DNA of 64,000 bases from Chelativorans alearensis (GTDB taxonomy: Bacteria; Pseudomonadota; Alphaproteobacteria; Rhizobiales; Rhizobiaceae), in assembly GCF_010993735.1 (NCBI RefSeq), contig NZ_WQNI01000022.1:31862-95861 (forward strand), read 5' to 3'. The position numbers and the translations under genes were made by a program. The notes under the pieces were generated by a model, which saw only the letters and a list, made by a program, of their open reading frames with translations, did no database searches and was not told where the DNA came from. Below are positions 8,307-16,818 of this stretch, piece after piece (position 1 is the stretch's first letter; the number at the start of each line of letters is the position of its first letter).

Positions 8307-11300
8307 ATGACAGACCTGATCGATCCCATCGGCGTTGCCCGCGGCCGAAACGGTCCCGTGACCGTCGACGGCGTTGCCGATGGCTTTGAAGCTTTCGCGC
8401 TGGCGCGGATTTCGGCCGAGATCGCGCCTGAAGGGCCGCTCGTCTTCGTGCTGCGCGACGGGCAGCGCTTGCCGGCGGTCGCCGAGGCGCTGCGCTTTGC
8501 CGCCCCCGGCCTGCCGCTTCTCGAGCTGCCGGCCTGGGACTGCCTGCCCTATGACCGCGTCTCGCCAGGCACGGACACCGCCGCGCGCCGGCTCGATGCG
8601 CTGGCGGCCATGGCCGCGCTCAGGCAAAAGCCGCACCGCGCCGTGGTGCTGGTCAGCGCCAACGCGCTTCTGCAGCGCATGCCGCCGGCCGAGCACATTA
8701 AGGCGCAGGGGCTTCGCGCCAGGCCCGGCAACCAGGTGGACATGGAAGTGCTGATCGGGCAGCTCGAAAAGGGCGGCTTCGAGCGTGTGCCGACGGTACG
8801 CGATGTCGGCCAGTTTGCCGTGCGCGGCGGCATCCTCGATCTCTTCGCGCCGGGCTGGGAGGAGGCGCTCAGGCTCGATTTCTTCGGCGATACGCTGGAA
8901 TCGGTACGCGCCTTCGACGTGGCGAGCCAGCGCACCACGGGGCAGCGGGGCGGCATGTCGCTGCAGGCGATGAGCGAGGTGACGCTGACGCCGGAGACCA
9001 TCAGCCGCTTCCGCCGCAACTATATCGAGGCCTTCGGCGCGCCCTCGCGCGACGACGCGCTTTATGCCGCCGTTTCGGAAGGCCGGCGCTTTGCCGGGAT
9101 GGAGCACTGGCTGCCGCTCTTCCACGACCGGCTGGAGACCCTGTTCGACTATCTGCCGGAGGCGCCGGTCGTCTTCGACCATCTGGCGAAGGAGGCGCTC
9201 GGCGAGCGCCATGCGCTGATCCTCGACCACTACGAGGCGCGCCTGCGGCAGGCCTCGGGGGAGCGACTTGGCGAGGCGGTGCCCTATAAGCCGGTGGAGC
9301 CGCAACGGCTCTACCTCGACACGGAGGAGGTGGCGCAGGCGGCAGAAGCGCGCGGCCTTATCCGCCTCACCCCGTTTGCCAGCCCGGATGAGGGAAGCGG
9401 GATCGTCAAGCATGCGGGCTCGCATGCCGGACACAACTTCGCCGAGGAGCGCGCCGACCCCAACGCCAATGTGTTCGACCATGTGGTCAAGCACATCGGC
9501 GGCCTGAGGGCAGGGGGCAGGCATGTGCTGATCGCCGGCTGGAGCGAGGGCTCGGCGGAGCGGCTCGGCCAGATCCTCGCCGAGCACGGGCTGGGCAATG
9601 TGGTCCGCGTCGACAACCTGAACGGGCTCGCCGGGCTGCGCGAGGGGCAGGCGGGGCTTGGCGTCCTGCCGTTGGAGACGGGCTTCGAGACGCAGCGCTT
9701 CGCCGTCGTCGCCGAGCAAGACATTCTGGGTGACCGCCTCGTGCGGCGCTCCACCCGCCGCAAGAAGGCGGCCGACTTCATCTCCGAGGTCAACGCGCTT
9801 TCGGCGGGCGACATCGTCGTCCACGCCGACCACGGCATCGGCCGCTTCATCGGCCTCAGAACCATAGAGGCGGCAGGCGCCCCGCACGAGTGCCTGGAAC
9901 TGCGCTATGCGGGCGAGGACCGGCTGTTCCTGCCGGTGGAGAACATCGAGCTTCTGTCGCGCTATGGCTCCGACGCGGCCGAAACGGTGCTCGACAAGCT
10001 GGGCGGTGTCGCCTGGCAGTCGCGCAAGGCGAAGCTCAAGAAGCGCCTGCTGGAGATGGCGGGCCAGCTCATCCAGCTTGCCGCCGAGCGGCAGATGCGG
10101 CCGGGCGCCAAACTCCTGCCGCCCGACGGGCTTTACGGCGAGTTCGCCGCCCGTTTCCCCTATGACGAGACCGACGATCAGCAGGGCGCCATCGATGCCA
10201 TCCTGGAGGACCTGAGCGCCGGACGGCCGATGGACCGGCTGGTGTGCGGCGATGTCGGCTTCGGCAAGACCGAGGTGGCGCTGCGGGCGGCGTTCATCGC
10301 CGCGATGGAGGGGTTCCAGGTGGCCGTGGTGGTGCCGACGACGCTTTTGGCGCGCCAGCACCACAAGACCTTCCGCGAACGCTTCGCCGGGCTGCCGGTG
10401 CGCGTGCGGCAGGCCTCGCGGCTGGTCGGCTCGAAGGAGCTGGCGGAGACCAAGAAGGGCATTGCCGACGGCACGGTGGACATCGTCGTGGGCACGCACG
10501 CGCTGCTCGGCGCCTCGGTCGGCTTCAAGAACCTCGGCCTTCTCATCATCGACGAGGAGCAGCATTTCGGCGTCAAGCACAAGGAGCGGCTGAAGGAGCT
10601 GAAGTCGGACGTGCATGTGCTGACGCTGTCGGCAACGCCCATCCCGCGCACCCTGCAGCTCGCGTTGACGGGGGTGCGCGAACTCTCGCTGATCGCCACA
10701 CCGCCGGTCGACCGCATGGCCGTGCGCACCTTCATCTCGCCCTTCGACCCGCTGGTCATCCGCGAGACGCTTTTGCGCGAACGCTATCGCGGCGGGCAGA
10801 GCTTCTACGTGGTGCCGCGCATTTCCGACCTTGCGGAGGTGCGCGAGTTCCTGGCCGCCGAGGTGCCGGAACTGAAGGTGGCGACCGCCCATGGCCAGCT
10901 TGCGCCGGGCGAGCTCGACGACATCATGAACGCCTTCTACGACGGGCAGTACGACGTGCTGCTGTCGACCACCATCGTCGAATCCGGGCTCGACATCCCG
11001 ACCGCCAACACGCTGATCGTTCACCGTTCCGACATGTTCGGCCTGGCGCAGCTCTATCAGCTTCGCGGCCGCGTCGGCCGCTCCAAGGTGCGCGCCTATG
11101 CGCTGTTCACGCTGCCGGCCAACAAGACCCTGACGCCGACGGCCGAACGGCGGCTGAAGGTGCTTCAGTCGCTCGACACGCTGGGCGCCGGTTTCCAGCT
11201 TGCCAGCCACGACCTCGACATCCGCGGCGCCGGCAACCTTCTGGGCGAGGAGCAGTCGGGGCACATCAAGGAGGTGGGCTACGAGCTCTACCAGCAGATG

Positions 11301-11813
11301 CTGGAGGAAGCGGTGGCCGAACTACGCGGCACGGGCGAGGCGGCCGACACCGGCTGGTCGCCGCAGATCACCGTTGGGACAGCGGTCATGATCCCCGAAC
11401 ACTACGTGCCCGACCTGCAGCTTCGCCTCGGGCTCTACCGGCGGCTCGGCGAACTGGAGACGCCGGAGGAGATCGACGGTTTTGGCGCCGAGCTGATCGA
11501 CCGCTTCGGTCCGCTGCCCGAAGAGGTGCAGCACCTCCTGAAGATCGTCTTCATCAAGGCGCTGTGCCGGCGCGCCAATGTGGAGAAGCTCGATGCCGGG
11601 CCGAAGGGCGTGGTCATCGCCTTCCGCAACCAGAATTTCGCCGAGCCGACCGAACTGGTGCGCTTCATCGGCGAGCAGGGGCAGCTAGCCAAGATCCGGC
11701 CGGACCAGAGCGTGCTCTTCGTGCGCGACTGGCCGACGGCAGCAAAGCGGCTCGCCGGGGCGGCGACGATCATGACGCAGCTCGTGCGACTGGCGGAGAA
11801 GAAGGCGGCTTGA
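8307..11813 (+). CDS. mfd: Transcription-repair coupling factor Mfd
   Basis: ATP-dependent translocase that removes RNA polymerase stalled at DNA lesions and recruits UvrA. 1168 residues from ATG 8307 (MTDLIDPIG); an in-frame ATG at 8262 lies inside sdhE and is less likely. The N-terminal UvrB-like region is followed by the CarD-like RNA-polymerase-interaction domain (HADHGIGRFIGL), then the RecG-type motor: Walker A GDVGFGKTEVA (Lys about 654), DEEQHFGVKHKE, SATPIPRTLQLA, and the VESGLDIPTANT and QLRGRVGRS motifs. The C-terminal TRCF domain is complete. It is co-transcribed with sdhE. Confidence 0.97.
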   Translation: MTDLIDPIGVARGRNGPVTVDGVADGFEAFALARISAEIAPEGPLVFVLRDGQRLPAVAEALRFAAPGLPLLELPAWDCLPYDRVSPGTDTAARRLDALAAMAALRQKPHRAVVLVSANALLQRMPPAEHIKAQGLRARPGNQVDMEVLIGQLEKGGFERVPTVRDVGQFAVRGGILDLFAPGWEEALRLDFFGDTLESVRAFDVASQRTTGQRGGMSLQAMSEVTLTPETISRFRRNYIEAFGAPSRDDALYAAVSEGRRFAGMEHWLPLFHDRLETLFDYLPEAPVVFDHLAKEALGERHALILDHYEARLRQASGERLGEAVPYKPVEPQRLYLDTEEVAQAAEARGLIRLTPFASPDEGSGIVKHAGSHAGHNFAEERADPNANVFDHVVKHIGGLRAGGRHVLIAGWSEGSAERLGQILAEHGLGNVVRVDNLNGLAGLREGQAGLGVLPLETGFETQRFAVVAEQDILGDRLVRRSTRRKKAADFISEVNALSAGDIVVHADHGIGRFIGLRTIEAAGAPHECLELRYAGEDRLFLPVENIELLSRYGSDAAETVLDKLGGVAWQSRKAKLKKRLLEMAGQLIQLAAERQMRPGAKLLPPDGLYGEFAARFPYDETDDQQGAIDAILEDLSAGRPMDRLVCGDVGFGKTEVALRAAFIAAMEGFQVAVVVPTTLLARQHHKTFRERFAGLPVRVRQASRLVGSKELAETKKGIADGTVDIVVGTHALLGASVGFKNLGLLIIDEEQHFGVKHKERLKELKSDVHVLTLSATPIPRTLQLALTGVRELSLIATPPVDRMAVRTFISPFDPLVIRETLLRERYRGGQSFYVVPRISDLAEVREFLAAEVPELKVATAHGQLAPGELDDIMNAFYDGQYDVLLSTTIVESGLDIPTANTLIVHRSDMFGLAQLYQLRGRVGRSKVRAYALFTLPANKTLTPTAERRLKVLQSLDTLGAGFQLASHDLDIRGAGNLLGEEQSGHIKEVGYELYQQMLEEAVAELRGTGEAADTGWSPQITVGTAVMIPEHYVPDLQLRLGLYRRLGELETPEEIDGFGAELIDRFGPLPEEVQHLLKIVFIKALCRRANVEKLDAGPKGVVIAFRNQNFAEPTELVRFIGEQGQLAKIRPDQSVLFVRDWPTAAKRLAGAATIMTQLVRLAEKKAA

Positions 11814-11937
11814 GCATCCCTTTCCCTCCCTCTTGCTGGGAGGGGAGGCGCGAGCGTTACGCCTTTCCTGACGAAGGACGTGCTTATCCGTTGCCGCGCG
11901 GGGTTTGCCCGCCGGGCTATGTCAAAGAACGTGGGAA

Positions 11938-11996
11938 GCGGGGCGCGTTGTCCGAGCCACTCAATTTTTTTTTAAGGCGCGTCCAACGCGCCCCGC
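11938..11996. repeat. 13-bp perfect inverted repeat with T-rich loop
   Basis: Left arm GCGGGGCGCGTTG (11938-11950) is the exact reverse complement of the right arm at 11984-11996. The 33-base loop holds nine consecutive T residues. It may fold as a hairpin in the mfd 3' region, but the T tract lies inside the loop, so it is not a standard terminator on the plus strand. Confidence 0.75.
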
Positions 11997-12173
11997 CGGA
12001 GGCTGTCCCGACGGTCGGCCGGTCACTTGGGCTCCCGTTCTTCCCGGCTGCACCCAATTACGGGGTGGTCTTAGCCGGGCCGAACAAAAGCCCTAGCGGC
12101 TTCTCCGCAATGCCGGCAACGCAGGCTCTCGCCCAACGCTCCCGGCACCGCCGGCCTTTCGCGGGCCCTCTGG

Positions 12174-12198
12174 CCTGCGGGCACCGGTGCACCGCAGG
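12174..12198. repeat. Compact GC-rich palindrome
   Basis: CCTGCGG (12174-12180) and CCGCAGG (12192-12198) flank the 10-bp self-complementary core GCACCGGTGC, giving an almost continuous 25-base palindrome. It resembles a REP-like intergenic element; the copy number in the genome cannot be judged from this window. Confidence 0.7.
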
Positions 12199-12377
12199 GC
12201 GAGGTCTCCGCCGCCCTCCCGAACACCCGGTGCGCATCCGGTTCCCGCAAGAGCGATGGGGAGGATTGTAAGGGCAGGCTGGGGAGGGGGGCGTATTTTT
12301 CCGCGAAAAAAGTTTGCAGGTTGTTTGGAATCAATGGGTTGTCGGGAAAAATGGTCGAAATTTATCCCCGCCATGCC

Positions 12378-12776
12378 TCAATCCAGAAGGACGAGCACAA
12401 GGCTCACGAGGCCGAAAACCGCTCCCATGGCGCCCAGGATGACGGACCAGAGTGCCAGCCATGCGGGAATCCAGACGGCCGGGCTATTCGAATCGAGATA
12501 CCACCGAAACTGTCCCAGCTTTCCGGCCCTTGCCAGCGAGAATTCATAGGTTTGATCGAACATGACGCCGAGGTCGAGGCGTGTGTCGAGATCCATCTCG
12601 ATGACGTTCTCGTCCTCCGCGCCCAGGACCGACACGTAGCAGGAATAGCCGTTCGCCGACAGTTTGGCGACGTCGTGGCGGCCTATGCCATTGCGGTGTT
12701 TCCTGTGAACGCGAACGACATCTCGCGCCGTATCGGGCAGACGCGCCTTGGCGACCCGCAGTTCGACCGTGCCCAT
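12378..12776 (-). CDS. Small C-terminally membrane-anchored protein of unknown function
   Basis: 132 residues from ATG 12776. I do not recognise the family. The first ~95 residues are soluble and mixed alpha/beta in character, with an acidic stretch (GAEDENVIEMDLDTRLDLG). The C-terminus is strongly hydrophobic (about residues 100-131, WLALWSVILGAMGAVFGL onward) and could form one long or two short membrane helices, with only a final LLD left outside. It stands alone between the palindrome-rich gap and the DsbA-like gene, with 97 bp to its right neighbour. Codon use is like that of the surrounding genes, so it is probably real. Confidence 0.65.
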   Translation of the reverse strand: MGTVELRVAKARLPDTARDVVRVHRKHRNGIGRHDVAKLSANGYSCYVSVLGAEDENVIEMDLDTRLDLGVMFDQTYEFSLARAGKLGQFRWYLDSNSPAVWIPAWLALWSVILGAMGAVFGLVSLVLVLLD

Positions 12777-12873
12777 CTATCCCTGCTTCCCGCTCAGCTT
12801 CATGGACCGTAGGTAGCTGGCATGCCGAAACAATGCAACCCTGCGTAGCTGGCGATGCTGGCGGACGCTCGCC

Positions 12874-13557
12874 TTAGCTTTCCCCCGCATCCAGCTCACC
12901 GCGCGCCTTGGCTTCGGAAACCTTGCCGATCGCGTCGGCCAGCGTATCCGGCGGCTGTGCGCCCATGAGGGCGTAGCGGCCTTCGAGGAGGAAGCAGGGG
13001 ACGCCGGTTACGCCCATGCGGGAGGCGGTAGCGATCTCGGATTCGACTTCCGCGCGGTCGGCGGGGGTGGGGAGCAGTGTTTCCACCAGCGCGGCGTCCA
13101 TGCCCGCCTGGCGCGCGGCCTCCAAAAGCACCGCGTGATCGCCGACATTGGCTCCTTCCTCGAAATAGAGCCGGAAGAGCTGGCGCACGAGGCGGTTCTG
13201 CACATCCTCGCCGGCGGTCGCCGCCCAGCGGATGAGGCGGTGGGCGTCGAGCGTGTTGGGCGAGACCTTTATCGCCTCGAAGTCAAAGGCGATGCCGGCC
13301 GCCGCGCCGATTTCCCTCAGGCGGTCGTGCATGGCCTCGATGCGGGCCGGATCGCCGAATTTGTTGATGAGGTAATCCTGGCGGTCGCGGCCTTCGGGCG
13401 GGATGGTCGGGTCGAGCTGATAGGGGCGCCAGCGGATCGATACGCTGATGCCTTCCAGCCGATCGAGCGCGGCTTGCAGATTGCGCTGGCCGACATAACA
13501 CCACGGGCAGACGACGTCGGAGACGACGTCGACGGCGATAGCACTCGTCTCACTCAT
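12874..13557 (-). CDS. DsbA-family (FrnE-like) thiol oxidoreductase
   Basis: 227 residues from ATG 13557 (MSETSAIAVDVVSD); the longer open frame upstream runs into the preceding gene and is not protein-like. A thioredoxin-fold active site CPWC is at residues 17-20, followed by YVGQRNL and the helical insert typical of the FrnE/2-hydroxychromene-2-carboxylate isomerase-like branch. The C-terminus has GVTGVPCFLLEGRYALMGAQP, which includes the cis-Pro loop (VPCF). There is no signal peptide, so it is likely cytoplasmic. It starts 10 bp after the stop of the peptide-binding protein gene, so the two are co-transcribed. The substrate is unknown. Confidence 0.88.
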   Translation of the reverse strand: MSETSAIAVDVVSDVVCPWCYVGQRNLQAALDRLEGISVSIRWRPYQLDPTIPPEGRDRQDYLINKFGDPARIEAMHDRLREIGAAAGIAFDFEAIKVSPNTLDAHRLIRWAATAGEDVQNRLVRQLFRLYFEEGANVGDHAVLLEAARQAGMDAALVETLLPTPADRAEVESEIATASRMGVTGVPCFLLEGRYALMGAQPPDTLADAIGKVSEAKARGELDAGES

Positions 13558-13567
13558 ATTCCTCGGC

Positions 13568-15403
13568 CTATTCCGGTTTGCGCCACCAGGCGAAGAGGTC
13601 GTAGCCATTGTTTGGCGCCGTTTCGGGATGTTCCAGATAGTTCCAGTAGGCGATCCACTTGTCGGTGTAGTGCTGCATGGGCACCATATAGGCGCCGGAA
13701 ATGAGCAGGCGATCAAGGGCGCGTACGGCGGCGATATAGGTTTCCTCGTCGCCCGCGTTCAGCATGGCCTTGATCATCGCATCCACCGCCGGATCGGCGA
13801 CGCCGGCCAGATTGAACGAACCTTCGGCATCGGCAGAGGACGAGCCCCAGCGGCCGATCTGCTCGATACCCGGCGACAGCGAGCCGGAAAAGCCGACGGG
13901 GGCGATGATCATGTCGAAATCGAAGGTCTGCTTGCGCTGCTGGATCTGCGAATCATCGAGCATGCGCAGCGATACGCCGATGCCCAGCCGGCCGAGCGTG
14001 CGCTGGAACACGGCGGCGAAGCGCTCCTGCTCGGCGGAGACGATGAGGATTTCAAAGGAAAGCGGCGCGCCGTCCGCATTCCTCAGGACGCCGCCTTCCA
14101 GCCTGTGGCCGGCTTCCTGCAGCATGGCGAGCGCTTGGCGCATCGTATCGCGGTCGATCCCGGCGGCATCGTCCGCGCCCTTGCCGTAGGTGCCGTCCAT
14201 CACCGCCGGCAAGACCTTGTCGGCATAGGGTTCGAGCAGGTCCTTCTCGAGGCCGTTCGCCGGATTGCCCAGGGCCGAAAGCTGCGAGCCCTGCCAGAAG
14301 CTCAGCGTGCGCCGATACTCGCCGTCGAACATGTTGGTGTTGACCCAGCCGAAATCGTAGAGCATCGACAGCGCCCGCCGGACGGTGGGGTCGGCGAATT
14401 TCTCGCGCCGCGTGTTGAAGACGAAGCCGGTGACGACCGGCGGGATCCTCGTTTCGAAGGACTTGACGACGACATCGCCCTCGGCGGCGGCGGGAAAGTC
14501 GAAATCGCGGTCGATCCGGCTTGGTTCGAGGCCGGTATACTGGGCACCGGCATAGGCCGAGCACAGCCCTTTCTTGAAGGCCTCGAACTGGGCGTTGCCG
14601 TTGAGGAAATAATCGATGTTGATGCGGTCGTAATTGGCGAAGCCGCGCATGGACGGCACGTCCTCGCCCCAATAGTCGGGGTTGCGCTGAAAGACGATGC
14701 GCTCGCCGGGCTTTACCGTTTCGATGGTGTAGGGGCCGCTGCCGATCACCGGCTCGAGGGTCGCCTGGTCGAAGGTCTCGCGGTCGAAGGCATGCGCCGG
14801 GACGACCGGCGTCAGGGCGACGATGAGCGGAAACTCGCGGTCGGCTTCTTCGTTGAAGGTGAAGCGCACGCTGCGCTCGCCCGTCTTCTCGATCTTCTCG
14901 ATGCGGTCCATGCGGTCGCTGTAGGGCGGGCGGCCCTTTTCGGCGAAGGTCTCGTAGGTGAAGATCACGTCCTCCGGCCTCACCGGCTGGCCGTCGGACC
15001 ATTTGGCATCGGGGTCGAGATGAAATTCCGCATAGGTGCGCTCGTCGTCCATCTCGACGGACTCGGCCAGGAGCCCGTAGAGCGAGAAGGGTTCGGCGTC
15101 GCTGCGGCGCATCAGCGGCTCGAAGACGAGATTGCCGAAGATGGAATCGATGACGCCGCGCGCCGTGGTGCGCATGCTCTTCAAGATGAAGGGGTTGAGA
15201 TTGTCGAAGGAGCCGACCACGCAATAGGTGATCGCGCCGCCCCTCGGCGCTTGCGGATTGGCATAGGGAAAATGCGTGAAATCGGCCGGAAGCGCCGGCT
15301 CGCCGTTCATGGCGATGCCGTGGGCGGGGGCCTCCTCGGCATGCGCGGCACCGCTGAGCGCCAGGACGGTGACGAGCGCCGGGATCAGATTTGCGCGAAA
15401 CAT
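13568..15403 (-). CDS. Periplasmic oligopeptide-type ABC solute-binding protein (SBP family 5, YejA-like)
   Basis: 611 residues from ATG 15403 (MFRANLIPALVTVLALSG), with a clear Sec signal peptide ending near AHA-EE. The start of the mature protein, HGIAMNGEPALPADFTHFPY then NPQAPRGGAITY, is the pattern of the YejA subgroup that binds microcin C-like or other oligopeptides. The family 5 features (GSFDNLNPF, WSDGQPVRPEDVIFTYE, YRRTLSFWQGS) are present throughout. No permease or ATPase genes are adjacent; the only partner is the DsbA-like gene 10 bp downstream. It is either an orphan receptor for a transporter encoded elsewhere or an isolated duplicate. Confidence 0.92.
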   Translation of the reverse strand: MFRANLIPALVTVLALSGAAHAEEAPAHGIAMNGEPALPADFTHFPYANPQAPRGGAITYCVVGSFDNLNPFILKSMRTTARGVIDSIFGNLVFEPLMRRSDAEPFSLYGLLAESVEMDDERTYAEFHLDPDAKWSDGQPVRPEDVIFTYETFAEKGRPPYSDRMDRIEKIEKTGERSVRFTFNEEADREFPLIVALTPVVPAHAFDRETFDQATLEPVIGSGPYTIETVKPGERIVFQRNPDYWGEDVPSMRGFANYDRINIDYFLNGNAQFEAFKKGLCSAYAGAQYTGLEPSRIDRDFDFPAAAEGDVVVKSFETRIPPVVTGFVFNTRREKFADPTVRRALSMLYDFGWVNTNMFDGEYRRTLSFWQGSQLSALGNPANGLEKDLLEPYADKVLPAVMDGTYGKGADDAAGIDRDTMRQALAMLQEAGHRLEGGVLRNADGAPLSFEILIVSAEQERFAAVFQRTLGRLGIGVSLRMLDDSQIQQRKQTFDFDMIIAPVGFSGSLSPGIEQIGRWGSSSADAEGSFNLAGVADPAVDAMIKAMLNAGDEETYIAAVRALDRLLISGAYMVPMQHYTDKWIAYWNYLEHPETAPNNGYDLFAWWRKPE

Positions 15404-15669
15404 CGTCAAAACCTCGTTCTGGGAATATGGATCGACTCGATTGCCGGAGCCGGCGCATCCTCGCGCCGAGGATGCCGTTTGTCCACGCCGGTAAGCGGAT
15501 TTCGCCGATGATATCGCCAATGATATCGATTGCAGCGAAGCCGTAGCACTGGATTCGCCGTCACAGGCGTTGTAACAGGCGGGCAGGCCTTGCTGTCGCC
15601 GCATTCGGCCAACAGTTACGGTAACCAGCGCAGCCCGACGGCTGTAAATTCGAAAGGAACGGGAAAACG

Positions 15670-16299
15670 ATGATGAGCCTGAAAGCGAGAGCGAGCTGCT
15701 TGGCGGCCGCTTTTTCCGGTACGCTCGGTCTGGCCGCCGTCGGCTACGGCAGTGCCGCATTCGCCCAGCAGGAGCCGCCCCAGGGCTGGTTCAAGGCCTG
15801 CACCAAGCAGGAGGAAGTGGATGTCTGCAACGTGCAGTTCATGCTGCGGGCGAATTCCGGCCAGCTTCTGACGAGCGTGAACCTGATCGAGGTCACGGGA
15901 AAGGTGAACCGGCGCGTGCTGCAGATCGCCGTGCCGACGGGCCGTCTCGTCCCGCCCGGCGTCGGCCTTCAGATCGACAACGGCAACACACAGAAGGTCG
16001 ACTACGCCATTTGCGTGCCGGACCGCTGCGTGGCCGAGGCCCAGCTGACCGACGAAATGGTCAATTCCTTCAAGCGCGGTTCCGAATTGACCCTGACCTC
16101 CGTCAACTTCCAGAACCAACCGAACCCGGTCAAGGTGACCCTGCAGGGCTTCACCGGAGCCTATGACGGCGAACCGCTGGAGCAGAGCGACCTCGACGAG
16201 CGGCAAAAGAAGCTCGAAGAGTTCGTCAGCAAGAACAACGAGGAGTTCGCCGAGAGGCTCAAGCAAGCCCAGGAGAACGCCAAGCAGCAGTCGCAGTAG
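15670..16299 (+). CDS. Invasion-associated locus B (IalB) family envelope protein
   Basis: 209 residues starting MMSLKARAS, with a signal peptide ending in AAFA-QQ. The mature part has the IalB pattern: W-F-K-A-C, the C-N-V-Q pair (Cys about 45 and 56), and YAICVPDRCVAEA with two further cysteines, which suggests disulfides in the periplasm. The last ~35 residues are highly charged and helical (DERQKKLEEFVSKNNEE...), possibly a coiled coil. The family was named from Bartonella, but homologues are common in non-pathogenic Rhizobiales, so no virulence role should be read into it. A rho-independent terminator follows directly. Confidence 0.9.
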   Translation: MMSLKARASCLAAAFSGTLGLAAVGYGSAAFAQQEPPQGWFKACTKQEEVDVCNVQFMLRANSGQLLTSVNLIEVTGKVNRRVLQIAVPTGRLVPPGVGLQIDNGNTQKVDYAICVPDRCVAEAQLTDEMVNSFKRGSELTLTSVNFQNQPNPVKVTLQGFTGAYDGEPLEQSDLDERQKKLEEFVSKNNEEFAERLKQAQENAKQQSQ

Positions 16300-16320
16300 G
16301 CTGCGGCTTTGCCGAACGGA

Positions 16321-16353
16321 AAACAGGGCCCTTGCGGCCCTGTTTTTGTTTGT
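16321..16353 (+). terminator. Rho-independent terminator of the IalB-family gene
   Basis: AACAGGGCC (16322-16330), loop CTTGC, GGCCCTGTT (16336-16344), then a T-rich tail TTTTTGTTTG. It begins 22 bp after the stop codon and also separates this gene from the convergent hspQ. Confidence 0.93.
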
Positions 16354-16380
16354 TTTCTGGGTGCTGGCGCCGACGCGAGC

Positions 16381-16713
16381 CTAATGATGCTGCCGGGTGC
16401 GTGGCTCGTAGCGGCCGTCGGCGGTCTCGACGAAGAGCTCGGCAAGCTGGGGATGGCGGACCGGCTCGCCCGACTCGTCTTCGAGGAGATTCTGCTCGGA
16501 GACGTAGGCGACGTATTCCGTCTCCTCGTTCTCGGCGAGGAGATGGTAGAAGGGCTGGTTCCTGGCCGGCCGCACCTCGGCGGGAATGGCTTCGTACCAC
16601 TCCTCGGTGTTGGCGAATTCCGGGTCGACGTCGAAGATGACGCCGCGAAAGGGAAATAGCCGGTGGCGGACCACCTGGCCTATTGAAAACTTCGCTGTCT
16701 TTATGTTCTGCAT
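16381..16713 (-). CDS. hspQ: Heat shock protein HspQ (YccV family)
   Basis: 110 residues beginning MQNIKTAKFSIGQVVRHRLF, followed by PFRGVIFDVDPEF and the YHLLAENEE and YVAYVSEQNLL blocks typical of HspQ, a small protein implicated in protein quality control (a Lon-protease specificity factor in enterobacteria) and hemimethylated-DNA binding. It is convergent with the IalB gene and divergent from the AEC transporter across about 105 bp. Confidence 0.9.
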   Translation of the reverse strand: MQNIKTAKFSIGQVVRHRLFPFRGVIFDVDPEFANTEEWYEAIPAEVRPARNQPFYHLLAENEETEYVAYVSEQNLLEDESGEPVRHPQLAELFVETADGRYEPRTRQHH

Positions 16714-16818
16714 TTCATTCAGCCTTTGCCCCTATGTGGCGCAGCTTCAGGCACAATTCAATCCCGTACCCGTTTCCGGGGCCGCACCGCACCGATAGGC
16801 GGAAAAAAAGGGGCTTCC

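Larger units (their letters stand above)
11814..12377. other. 564-bp gap rich in palindromes, no supported gene
   Basis: No frame here has both a ribosome-binding site and protein-like composition. The region contains a small hairpin just after mfd (arms 11824-11830 and 11838-11844), a 13-bp perfect inverted repeat (11938-11996), an A/T tract in its loop, and a compact palindrome (12174-12198). This looks like a stack of decayed interspersed repeats rather than a lost gene. Confidence 0.6.

Noticed and set aside
8196..11264. 1022-codon open frame on the minus strand opposite mfd
   Set aside because: High-GC antisense shadow: composition is His/Arg/Gln-rich without any recognisable domain, and mfd has all family motifs on the other strand.
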